Shown here in pieces: positions 1-7,193 of a stretch of DNA of 20,412 bases. The stretch's first letter is position 1, and each line of letters starts with the position of its first letter. The position numbers were made by a program, and so were the translations under genes. Under the pieces are notes generated by a model. That model worked only from the letters and a program-made list of their open reading frames with translations, was not told the DNA's origin and did not search any database. Origin of the DNA: Litoribrevibacter sp041590855 (GTDB taxonomy: Bacteria > Pseudomonadota > Gammaproteobacteria > Pseudomonadales > Litoribrevibacteraceae); assembly GCA_041590855.1 (NCBI GenBank), contig JBFHTA010000036.1, forward strand, positions 1 to 20,412. The letters are read 5' to 3'.

Positions 1-1
1 A

Positions 2-622
2 AACGGCGAGCGTGAAGGTTATAACACCTATGTGTATTCAGAGTCTGAAATCCGTCGTATCGCTAAAGTGGCGTTTGAATCTGCTCAGAAGCGCAACAAG
101 AAGCTGTGTTCAGTAGATAAAGCAAACGTTCTTGAAGTTACAGTACTGTGGCGTGAAATTCTGGAAGAAGTATCCAAAGAGTATCCGGATGTTGAGTTGT
201 CGCACATGTACGTTGATAACGCAGCCATGCAGTTGGTTCGTGCACCTAAACAGTTTGATGTGATGGTTACCGGTAACATGTTTGGTGACATCTTGTCTGA
301 TGCGGCTGCGATGCTAACCGGTTCAATTGGTATGCTGCCATCTGCGTCTCTGGATAAAGATAACAAAGGCATGTACGAGCCATGTCATGGTTCTGCACCT
401 GATATTGCTGGTCAAGGCATTGCTAACCCGTTAGCGACCATCTTGTCTGCAGCGATGATGCTTCGTTATTCATTAAATGAAGTAGCGGCTGCGGATGCGA
501 TTGAAGAAGCGGTAAGTAAAGTGCTTGATCAGGGCTTGCGTACGGCTGACATTTTCTCTGATGGTATGAAGAAAGTGTCTACCGAAGAAATGGGTGAGGC
601 TGTCGTTGCTGCACTGTCTTAA
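2..622 (+). CDS. leuB: 3-isopropylmalate dehydrogenase, C-terminal part (5' end outside window)
   Basis: LeuB oxidises and decarboxylates 3-isopropylmalate to 2-oxoisocaproate with NAD in the cytoplasm, the third step of leucine synthesis. The open frame enters the window at base 2 and gives 206 codons, about the last 57% of a family normally near 358 residues. Visible family signatures are VDKANVL followed by LWRE (catalytic lysine region), the acidic metal/substrate segment MFGDILSD, the TGSIGMLPSASL stretch and the cofactor loop HGSAPDIAGQGIANP. An internal ATG at 32 is not the start, because homology continues upstream of it. The stop codon lies in a 15-base tandem duplication, and a hairpin follows. 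By analogy with related genomes leuC and leuD should lie just upstream. Identification is secure; only the truncation limits it. Confidence 0.96.
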   Translation, partial: NGEREGYNTYVYSESEIRRIAKVAFESAQKRNKKLCSVDKANVLEVTVLWREILEEVSKEYPDVELSHMYVDNAAMQLVRAPKQFDVMVTGNMFGDILSDAAAMLTGSIGMLPSASLDKDNKGMYEPCHGSAPDIAGQGIANPLATILSAAMMLRYSLNEVAAADAIEEAVSKVLDQGLRTADIFSDGMKKVSTEEMGEAVVAALS

Positions 623-647
623 TTGACACAAGCTTAATTGACACAAG
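618..647 (+). repeat. 15-bp perfect tandem duplication spanning the leuB stop
   Basis: The 15-mer cttaattgacacaag occurs twice back to back (618-632 and 633-647). The first copy holds the leuB TAA at 620-622. Because the unit is a multiple of three, the second copy carries a second TAA in the same frame at 635-637. It looks like a recent slippage or template-switch duplication. Confidence 0.9.
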
Positions 648-689
648 GGGCGGTTAAAAAACATTTCTGTTTTTGACCGTTCCTTTAAA
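647..689 (+). terminator. Probable intrinsic terminator after leuB
   Basis: A stem forms between 647-662 and 669-683: CGGT plus an A-run pairs with a T-run plus ACCG, with G·U pairs (including three consecutive-strand G/T positions at the base) and one bulged A around a 6-base loop. The following bases (684-689) are T/A-rich but not a clean T tract, so termination may be partial. It sits exactly between leuB and the asd promoter. Confidence 0.5.
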
Positions 690-705
690 TAGTTTGATTT
701 ATATC

Positions 706-734
706 CTGAATCTGACGTAAAGATTCAGTATAAT
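706..734 (+). promoter_or_regulatory. asd promoter with a dyad operator-like element
   Basis: A perfect TATAAT lies at 729-734. Seventeen bases upstream the -35 position (706-711, CTGAAT) is poor. The bases from 706 to 728 form a perfect inverted repeat, ctgaatct - 7 bases - agattcag. A strong -10, a weak -35 and a dyad filling the spacer are what a regulated promoter would look like. No known operator consensus was recognised. The leader to the asd start would be about 105 bases. Confidence 0.5.
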
Positions 735-845
735 CTCCGAATAGTTCGTACCCCGAATTTAACGAGTCACAGAAACAGTTTCGAGCAATAATAAGAGGTT
801 GTTGTTCGTAAAAGTTTCGCTATCCAAAGTTAGAGGAATGCTAAA

Positions 846-1964
846 GTGAAAGTAGGTCTAGTAGGTTGGCGTGGCATGGTTGGTTCCGTGTTGATGCAAC
901 GCATGCAGGAAGAGAAAGATTTTGATCTGATCGAACCTGTGTTTTTCACCACTTCTCAAGCCGGTCAAGATGCACCCATTATTGGTGGTATTACCCCAGC
1001 AGAGAAAACTCTACAAGACGCGACTGATATTAGTATTCTAAGCACCATGGATGTGATTATTACCTGTCAGGGTGGTGATTATACCAAGGCGGTTTTCCCT
1101 AAATTGCGTGAAAGCGGTTGGGAAGGTTATTGGATCGACGCGGCATCTTCGTTACGCATGGCGGACGATGCGGTGATCGTTCTTGATCCCGTGAATCAAC
1201 ATGTTATTAAAGACGCATTGGCTAACGGTGTTAAAAACTACGTAGGTGGTAACTGTACTGTTAGCTTGATGTTGATGGCCATTGGCGGCTTGTTTGAAAA
1301 GGATTTGGTAGAGTGGGTTAGCCCAATGACCTACCAGGCTGCGTCTGGTTCTGGTGCTAAGCACATGCGTGAGTTGATCGCTCAAATGGGTGCGGTGCGT
1401 GATAATGTTAAGGATCTTTTGGATGATCCTGCATCGGCGATTCTTGAGATTGATAAGAAGACGGCTGAGTTCATTCGTAGCAGCGATTATCCGACGGATC
1501 AGTTTGGTGTGCCTTTGGCGGGTAGCTTGATTCCATATATCGATTCTCAGCTTGAATCAGGTCAGAGTCGTGAGGAATGGAAAGCTGAAGTAGAAACCAA
1601 CAAGATTTTGGGTACCTCTGAAAATGCAACGCCAATTGACGGTATTTGTGTTCGTGTTGGTGCGATGCGTTGTCACAGTCAGGCTTTGACCATTAAATTG
1701 AAAAAAGACCTGCCGGTTGAAGAAATTGAATCCATCTTGGCGGCTCATAATGATTGGGTGAAAGTGGTTCCTAATGATCGTGACGTGACGATGGAAGAAC
1801 TAACTCCAGCAAAAGTGACTGGCACGCTAAGTATTCCTGTAGGGCGTATCCGTAAATTATCTATGGGACCTGAATATATTTCGGCGTTCACAGTAGGTGA
1901 TCAGTTGTTGTGGGGGGCGGCAGAGCCTCTTCGCAGAATGCTTCGAATCTTGTTGGATAAGTAA
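846..1964 (+). CDS. asd: Aspartate-semialdehyde dehydrogenase
   Basis: Asd reduces L-aspartyl-4-phosphate to aspartate 4-semialdehyde with NADPH, the branch-point step towards lysine/diaminopimelate, threonine and methionine. The 372-residue product matches the usual length of the proteobacterial enzyme. It opens with the nucleotide-binding GLVGWRGMVGSVL. The nucleophile is Cys137 in GGNCTVSLMLM, with Gln164 in TYQAASG and His277 in RVGAMRCHSQ completing the active site. The start is GTG 846, placed 8 bases after AGAGGA (832-837); the nearby ATG 838 is in another frame, touches the Shine-Dalgarno and stops after three codons. The gene has its own promoter and a strong terminator, so it is probably a single-gene unit. 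In Pseudomonas a second Asd-like gene follows; here there is none. Confidence 0.97.
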   Translation: MKVGLVGWRGMVGSVLMQRMQEEKDFDLIEPVFFTTSQAGQDAPIIGGITPAEKTLQDATDISILSTMDVIITCQGGDYTKAVFPKLRESGWEGYWIDAASSLRMADDAVIVLDPVNQHVIKDALANGVKNYVGGNCTVSLMLMAIGGLFEKDLVEWVSPMTYQAASGSGAKHMRELIAQMGAVRDNVKDLLDDPASAILEIDKKTAEFIRSSDYPTDQFGVPLAGSLIPYIDSQLESGQSREEWKAEVETNKILGTSENATPIDGICVRVGAMRCHSQALTIKLKKDLPVEEIESILAAHNDWVKVVPNDRDVTMEELTPAKVTGTLSIPVGRIRKLSMGPEYISAFTVGDQLLWGAAEPLRRMLRILLDK

Positions 1965-2002
1965 GCATTTAATAACACGTTAAAACGTGAGCAAAGTCAC
2001 AT

Positions 2003-2036
2003 AAAGGCCGGATAGCTATTCTATCCGGCCTTTTTT
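2003..2036 (+). terminator. Strong intrinsic terminator after asd
   Basis: A perfect 13-bp stem (2003-2015 with 2021-2033) with a GC-rich core (ggccgg / ccggcc) closes a 5-base loop and is followed directly by six T residues (2031-2036). This is a textbook rho-independent terminator. Confidence 0.92.
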
Positions 2037-2081
2037 GTGCGCGCTTTTTGATGTGGTTTGATAATTCAGTATGACAAGCTG

Positions 2082-2110
2082 TTGATAAATCAGTATTTAT
2101 GTTCGATACT
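2082..2110 (+). promoter_or_regulatory. Candidate fimV promoter
   Basis: TTGATA (2082-2087, 5/6 to the sigma-70 -35) is followed after exactly 17 bases by GATACT (2105-2110, 4/6). The region is A/T-rich, so chance matches are likely. It would give a leader of about 160 bases. Confidence 0.35.
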
Positions 2111-2277
2111 TTTTCAATTAATGAATAATAGCCATCATTCGGCCAAAAACGTCTAAACTGGTTAGATAAATTTGTAAATTTAACGCATTTAGTAGATGTT
2201 TCGATGTTTTGAGTTAAGGAACCCTGTTCTGATGGTTCAAGGCACGATGCGAGTAAATAACAACAAAGGATCGACGC

Positions 2278-5200
2278 ATGAAGCTTCGTAAACTCACCTC
2301 TGCATTAGTTGCAGCTGGCGCACTTACTTCTCCTTGGGCATTAGGATTGGGACTTGGAGATATCACACTTAAGTCGTCCTTAAATCAACCTTTGCAGGCT
2401 GAGATTAAACTGCTTCAAACCCGGGAATTGGCTGAAGAGGAAATCCTACCTTCTTTGGCAGCCCAAGAAGAGTTTGATCGAGCGGGTGTCGAACGATTCT
2501 TTTTCTTGAATAATATTGAATTTGATGTGGAGTTATCAGGTGCAGGTAATGGCACTTTGTTACTGACCACCAAGCAATCGATTCAAGAGCCCTTCTTAAA
2601 TTTTCTGGTGGAAATTAACTGGCCAAACGGTCGTGTATTAAGAGAGTACACGGTTCTGCTTGATCCGCCAGTATATGAGGATGATTTGCCGCCGCCTGTT
2701 GTTACTCCGGTATCCGCTCCAACCCAGGTAATCGTGGAAGCTCAACAACAGGAAGCTCCTAAGCGCAATACACAAGCGGTTGTCACACCAAGTGCTCCTT
2801 CAGATAGTCGGGTGAGTGGTGGAACTTTTGGGCCGGTATCGTCTTCGGATACCTTGTGGAATATTGCTCTGGAAGTACGTCCTAATCGTTCTGTAACTGT
2901 ACAGCAAACCATGATGGCAATTCACGGATTGAATCCGAATGCGTTTGTGGCAGGTAATATCAATAAAATTAAGAAAGGCTCTGTTTTACGTGTTCCAACG
3001 CTGGAGCAAATCCAGGATTGGCAGCAGGGTGCCGCAGTAAAAGAAGTGGCTGCGCATAATCAGCGTTATCAAAAGTCCATCCAGCCAGACGATTCAGGGC
3101 AAGTGCAACTGAGTGGTGTGGATCAAGCATTGCAATCTGATGTGGTTGCACCGGAGGAAGCCCGACTAAAGATAGTTCGGTCTGACGAATCTATGGCAGC
3201 GGCAGGCGCTGCCAGTGGTGATCAGACAGGAACGGGTTCAGAGCTGGAGTCTTTACAAAACGAATTAGCCATATCACAGGAAAATCTTGATAAGGCTAAC
3301 CGCGAAAACGAGCAATTAACCGCTAAGATCCAAGCGCTAGAAGAGCGTATGGCTAAGCTATCACGTTTGGTGACGCTAAAAGATACTCAGATGGCTGAGC
3401 TTCAGATGACGATGTCTGAGCAGGAAGAGTTAAAACAGGCAATGGCTGAACTTGAGGCTGCGGAAGGTTCTGTGCCTGGTGCTGAAATGGCTGAAGATGC
3501 TGAAGCGATGGATGAGGCTATGTCTGATGACATGGCTGCTGAAGACGCTGTTGCAGGCATGCAGGATTCAGCTGGTGAAGTTCAAGAGCCTATGGTTGAA
3601 GAACCGGCTGTTGATGAGTCGATGTTGGAAGAACCAGCTGTTGATGAGCCGATGCAGGAAGAACCGGTTGTCGAGGAGCCTGTTGTGGCTCAGCCTCCAG
3701 TGGTTGATAAGCCTGTAATTAAGTTTGATGAACCAACAACTCCGATGCCTCAGCCTCAGCAGGGCTTTATTGATAAGATCCTTGGCAATCCGGTGTGGCT
3801 GATCGGTATCGGTGCTGGTTCCCTGTTGTTTGTGATTCTGCTCTTCATGTTGTCACGCAGAAGCTACCAGCGTGAAAATGAATTGACTGATGTCGTAGAG
3901 CAGGAAGGCGGTGTAGTTAACAAATCGTCGTCTGATGTTGCAGATGAAGAGTTAAGTAGTATTGATCAGGAATTGGAAAATCTTGATCTTGAATCTCAAG
4001 GCTTTGGTCAGGTGTCATTGGACGGCGATGGCAACCTTGAGGTGGACGAAACAATTACGCGTGCTGACAGCTACATTGCTTATGGTCAGTTTGATAATGC
4101 AACGAATCTTTTGGATGAGGCGATTAACTCTGAACCAAGTCGTATCGATCTGCGTCTGAAAATGCTTGAGGTTTATGCAGAAACACAGGATTCACAAGGT
4201 TTTGAGCGTCAGAAACAGGAAATCCTGAATTTGGGCGCTGATGATGTGATGGGGCAGATCAGTGTCCTTGAGCAAAAACTGCCAGGTTCTATAGGTGATG
4301 CGTCGACGGTTAAGGCGTTCGATAGTGGTGAAAGCCTGGTAGCGGATGCAGACAGTGATTTTGATTTCTCCGGTACCTCGGATCAGGATAATGACGATTT
4401 CAGTTATTCTCTGGAGGATCTGGAATCTGAGTTGGCGTCAGACTTGAGCGGCGAGACTGGTTTAGGTGAGTCTGGATTAAACGAAGTTGATGTTCAAAGC
4501 TCGGATTTGGATGATCTGGAATTTAATTTAGATGAAGAGTTAGGGCTTACCGACTCTGCCAGTGATGAGCTAAATCAGGATGATTCTGAAAGTTACGAGC
4601 TGGATGTTGATCTTGAAAGTACAGATCTTGCTTCTGGTGATGGTTTGGACGCACTGGATGATCTTGAGATGCCAGGGTTCGACAATGAACTGGATGCGTC
4701 ACTGGATGAACCGGAAGTCAAAGAAACTTATACCGAAGTAGCCCAATCTGATAATGAATTTGATTTGGATTCAGGATTGGATCTTGAAAATGATTCAGCC
4801 GACCTTTCAACAGAAGAGGTACCGGCAGTTGAAGATAATGTCCTTGAGGCTTCGGCAGACCTATCTTCAGATGGCGATGAGTTTAATCTGGACAGTGCAG
4901 ATGAATCCGACAGTTTTGACCTGGATACTGTGGCGGAAACAGTTGAGGATGGTTCTGATCAGGAAGCTCCTGCAGCAACTCTGACATCGGATACGGATCT
5001 TGATATCGATGGTGATCTTGAGGATCTAGCTAAATCCTTGGGTGTTGATTCGGCGGACGACGTTGATTTGGATGCTGAATTAGCCTCTGCTTCTGAAAAT
5101 GGTGGTGCGGATGCAGCACCGGTTGAAGAGGTTGTTCTGGATGCTGGCGCTGAGTCAGAAGAGCTGGCTCTGGATGAGTTGTCTCTCGATTCTGTTGAGG

Positions 5201-5592
5201 ACACCTCGGAAGCGGGTGATGAGCTAGCTTTGGGTGATTTGGATGTTGCAGACGAATCTGTCGAGGCGGAAATGCCTGTGGAGGATGTGTCGTTTGCTGA
5301 GGGTTCTGACGAGCTTTCAATGGACGAAGGTTTATCGACAGAGGGTGTGGTTGCTGATGGCCAGGAGGCTGAACCTGCAAACGTTGATGATGCGGTTAAG
5401 TCTAATTTGGAGGAAGACGAACTGGACTTCTATGTCGGCGCCGATGAAGTGGCGACTAAACTGGATCTGGCTCGTGCGTATGTAGACATGGGTGACATTG
5501 ATGGGGCTCGTGACATACTTGAAGAAGTCATTGTCGAAGGGAATGAATCTCAAAAAACCGAAGCAACTGATCTACTGAATGGGTTATCATAA
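2278..5592 (+). CDS. fimV: FimV-family pilus assembly / polar landmark protein
   Basis: FimV is an inner-membrane protein that binds peptidoglycan and helps assemble type IV pili and place polar proteins. The 1104-residue product shows, in order: a signal peptide (about 1-23, KLRK then a hydrophobic stretch); the FimV N-terminal domain from LGLGDITLKSSLNQPL to about 130; a proline-rich linker; a LysM-like domain (about 183-241, with SSSDTLWNIA and VLRVPT); a coiled coil (about 321-397); a Pro/Glu/Val repeat (436-490); one membrane helix (about 504-526) followed by RR; a TPR-like segment (about 595-650); some 390 acidic residues; and the conserved C-terminal FimV helix pair (1047-1104, FYVGADEVATKLDLARAYVDMGD). 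The start is ATG with AAAGGA 7 bases upstream. A perfect dyad covers the stop. The acidic linker is the most variable part of this family. Confidence 0.95.
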   Translation: MKLRKLTSALVAAGALTSPWALGLGLGDITLKSSLNQPLQAEIKLLQTRELAEEEILPSLAAQEEFDRAGVERFFFLNNIEFDVELSGAGNGTLLLTTKQSIQEPFLNFLVEINWPNGRVLREYTVLLDPPVYEDDLPPPVVTPVSAPTQVIVEAQQQEAPKRNTQAVVTPSAPSDSRVSGGTFGPVSSSDTLWNIALEVRPNRSVTVQQTMMAIHGLNPNAFVAGNINKIKKGSVLRVPTLEQIQDWQQGAAVKEVAAHNQRYQKSIQPDDSGQVQLSGVDQALQSDVVAPEEARLKIVRSDESMAAAGAASGDQTGTGSELESLQNELAISQENLDKANRENEQLTAKIQALEERMAKLSRLVTLKDTQMAELQMTMSEQEELKQAMAELEAAEGSVPGAEMAEDAEAMDEAMSDDMAAEDAVAGMQDSAGEVQEPMVEEPAVDESMLEEPAVDEPMQEEPVVEEPVVAQPPVVDKPVIKFDEPTTPMPQPQQGFIDKILGNPVWLIGIGAGSLLFVILLFMLSRRSYQRENELTDVVEQEGGVVNKSSSDVADEELSSIDQELENLDLESQGFGQVSLDGDGNLEVDETITRADSYIAYGQFDNATNLLDEAINSEPSRIDLRLKMLEVYAETQDSQGFERQKQEILNLGADDVMGQISVLEQKLPGSIGDASTVKAFDSGESLVADADSDFDFSGTSDQDNDDFSYSLEDLESELASDLSGETGLGESGLNEVDVQSSDLDDLEFNLDEELGLTDSASDELNQDDSESYELDVDLESTDLASGDGLDALDDLEMPGFDNELDASLDEPEVKETYTEVAQSDNEFDLDSGLDLENDSADLSTEEVPAVEDNVLEASADLSSDGDEFNLDSADESDSFDLDTVAETVEDGSDQEAPAATLTSDTDLDIDGDLEDLAKSLGVDSADDVDLDAELASASENGGADAAPVEEVVLDAGAESEELALDELSLDSVEDTSEAGDELALGDLDVADESVEAEMPVEDVSFAEGSDELSMDEGLSTEGVVADGQEAEPANVDDAVKSNLEEDELDFYVGADEVATKLDLARAYVDMGDIDGARDILEEVIVEGNESQKTEATDLLNGLS
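3601..3690 (+). repeat. Three 30-bp in-frame tandem repeats inside fimV
   Basis: Units at 3601-3630, 3631-3660 and 3661-3690 encode EPAVDESMLE, EPAVDEPMQE and EPVVEEPVVA. The first two differ at only four bases; the third has diverged further. They form part of the extended Pro/Glu/Val stalk on the periplasmic side of the membrane helix. Confidence 0.85.
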
Positions 5593-5602
5593 CCCATTCA
5601 GT
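5574..5602 (+). repeat. 29-bp perfect inverted repeat across the fimV stop codon
   Basis: Two 14-base arms (5574-5587 and 5589-5602) are perfect reverse complements around the single base 5588. The fimV TAA (5590-5592) lies in the right arm. In RNA it would fold into a long stem with a 3-base loop. No T tract follows, so it is not a standard terminator. It may protect the mRNA 3' end, cause pausing, or bind a protein as DNA. Confidence 0.8.
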
Positions 5603-5650
5603 TATGCGCTCGACTAGAGCGTGGTGTCGTTACGTTGTACGGTGAGTAAG

Positions 5651-6487
5651 TTGTCAGATAATCCTATTGTTGAGCGCGTCGCGCTCGGCATCGAATATAT
5701 GGGGCATGGTTTTAAAGGTTGGCAGCGCCAGCCTTCTGCCAAGCCCTCTCTCCAAGAAGAATTAGAAAAAGCATTAAGTCGAATTGCCAATTCTCCGATC
5801 GAAGTTGTTTGTGCTGGTCGTACTGATGCCGGCGTTCATGCGACGCATCAGGTTGTTCATTTTGATAGTCCTGTGTATCGAAACGATAACTCCTGGATTC
5901 GTGGAGTAAATTCGCAGTTACCTGATCAAATCGGTGTGCGTTGGGTGCGGCGAGTGCCTGCTGATTTTCATGCGCGCTTTTCTGCTACTGCCCGTCGATA
6001 CCGCTATATCATTGATAACAGCCCGACCATGCCAGTGATATATCGTAATGCGGTCACCTGGCATTATGCTCCCTTGGATGAGCATGCGATGCATTTGGCA
6101 GGGCAGGTGTTATTGGGTGAGAATGATTTTACTTCTTTTCGTGCAAAGGAATGTCAATCTCATACACCGATGAGAAATATTCACCACTTAATGGTAAAGC
6201 GAGTCGGGAACTTGGTGGTGCTGGACGTGAAGGCGAATGCGTTTTTACATCATATGATCCGAAATATCGCTGGCGTCCTGTGTGAAGTGGGTGATGGCAG
6301 AAGACCGGTAGAGTGGGTAGCTGATGTGCTGGCGGCTAAAGATCGAAGTCAGGCCAGTGTTACGGCACCGCCTCACGGATTGTATTTTGTGGATGTGGAT
6401 TACGACCCGTCTTTTGGGTTGCCAAAAGGCAGTGATCATTTAGGTCCACTCTTGGTTACGCCGGTCAATCATCTATTTGAATCATAG
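5651..6487 (+). CDS. truA: tRNA pseudouridine(38-40) synthase TruA
   Basis: TruA converts uridines 38-40 in the anticodon arm of many tRNAs to pseudouridine. The catalytic aspartate is in CAGRTDAGVHA (Asp59 with the chosen start). Other family signatures are VALGIEYMGHGFKGWQRQ, FHARFSATARRYRYII, LLGENDFTSFRAKECQS and NAFLHHMIRNIAGVL. The frame is open from GTG 5621 and offers GTG 5621/5624, GTG 5642 and TTG 5651. I chose TTG 5651 because GGTGAG (5641-5646) precedes it and the result, MSDNPIVERVALGIEY, matches the usual length (278 residues) and N-terminus. The upstream starts lack a clear ribosome-binding site. The product is certain; the exact start is not. It follows fimV and leads the trp-accD-folC group, as in Pseudomonas. 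Confidence 0.95.
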   Translation: MSDNPIVERVALGIEYMGHGFKGWQRQPSAKPSLQEELEKALSRIANSPIEVVCAGRTDAGVHATHQVVHFDSPVYRNDNSWIRGVNSQLPDQIGVRWVRRVPADFHARFSATARRYRYIIDNSPTMPVIYRNAVTWHYAPLDEHAMHLAGQVLLGENDFTSFRAKECQSHTPMRNIHHLMVKRVGNLVVLDVKANAFLHHMIRNIAGVLCEVGDGRRPVEWVADVLAAKDRSQASVTAPPHGLYFVDVDYDPSFGLPKGSDHLGPLLVTPVNHLFES

Positions 6488-6575
6488 TCACTCATATCTT
6501 GTTTGTGGGCGAACTTTGGCTGTAGCTTGACTCGGCTTTCTGGTAGTATTTCTCATTTTCTTAGGTGGATTTAGC

Positions 6576-7193
6576 GTGATCAGAACTCGCGTAAAAATAT
6601 GCGGTATTACTTGTGTGGAAGATGCACTTAATGCCGTTGACGCTGGTTGCGATGCCATCGGGCTAGTGTTTTACCCGCCGAGTCCCAGGCATGTGAGTTT
6701 GGAGCAAGCCAAGCAAATCGTTGCGGCCTTACCGCCCTATGTTACAGTTGTTGGTTTGTTTGTTGATCCGGAAGCAGGTTTTGTTCGGGAAGCGATAGAT
6801 ACAGCCAGGTTGACCTGTGTGCAATTTCATGGCGATGAATCGGCCGATTTCTGCGATCAATTTAGCGTGTGTTGGTACAAAGCCATTCGCGTGAAAAGTG
6901 ATACTGATCTTTATGCCAGCGTAAAAGAGTATAAAAAGGCATCTGCTTTGCTATTGGATACGTATAAAGCAGGTGTGCCGGGTGGAACCGGTGAAACCTT
7001 TAACTGGTCATTAATTCCTGATGACTTAACCAAACCCGTAATTCTTGCTGGAGGGCTGGAACCTTCCAATGTTGCTAGTGCCATACAGCAAGTCAAGCCT
7101 TTCGCCGTGGATGTTAGTGGTGGCGTGGAGGCAAAAAAGGCGATCAAATCGAAAGATAAAATGATTGCGTTTGTTCAAGAGGTGTTGAAATGA
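6576..7193 (+). CDS. trpF: Phosphoribosylanthranilate isomerase
   Basis: TrpF performs the Amadori rearrangement of N-(5'-phosphoribosyl)anthranilate to CdRP in tryptophan synthesis. The 205-residue TIM-barrel protein has the catalytic cysteine in VKICGIT (Cys9) and the catalytic aspartate in LLLDTYKAG (Asp128), plus GLVFYPPSPRHV, VQFHGDES, the phosphate loop LAGGLEPSNV and DVSGGVE. The start is GTG 6576 with AGGTGG (6563-6568) 7 bases upstream. The 88-base gap after truA contains TTGACT at 6527-6532, but the nearest -10-like hexamer (TAGTAT, 6544-6549) is too close, so I call no promoter. The stop overlaps the trpB start as ATGA, indicating translational coupling. It is a stand-alone enzyme, not fused to TrpC. 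Confidence 0.97.
   Translation: MIRTRVKICGITCVEDALNAVDAGCDAIGLVFYPPSPRHVSLEQAKQIVAALPPYVTVVGLFVDPEAGFVREAIDTARLTCVQFHGDESADFCDQFSVCWYKAIRVKSDTDLYASVKEYKKASALLLDTYKAGVPGGTGETFNWSLIPDDLTKPVILAGGLEPSNVASAIQQVKPFAVDVSGGVEAKKAIKSKDKMIAFVQEVLK

Larger units (their letters stand above)
1965..2277 (+). other. 313-bp intergenic region between asd and fimV
   Basis: No convincing ORF lies here. Its first 75 bases hold a small hairpin (cacgt/acgtg, 1976-1989) and the asd terminator. The rest is A/T-rich and holds a promoter candidate, a weak dyad (gaacc 2219-2223 / ggttc 2234-2238) and the fimV ribosome-binding site AAAGGA at 2265-2270. Confidence 0.7.

Noticed and set aside
694..707. FNR/Anr-like half match (TTGAT-N4-ATC) upstream of asd
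   Set aside because: Only one half-site fits well; the second diverges at its last two positions, and short A/T-rich matches are common by chance.
3452..3718. Alternative-frame + strand ORF inside fimV with Leu/Arg-rich product
   Set aside because: The product is a frame-shifted reading of the Glu/Ala/Val repeats with no family resemblance; fimV itself is continuous.
5030..5380. Minus-strand frame within the acidic part of fimV
   Set aside because: Its Pro/His/Gln-rich product is the complement artefact of a low-complexity GAT/GAA-rich coding region.
6527..6549. TTGACT ... TAGTAT as a trpF promoter
   Set aside because: The hexamers are only 11 bases apart, far from the 16-18 needed for sigma-70 recognition.
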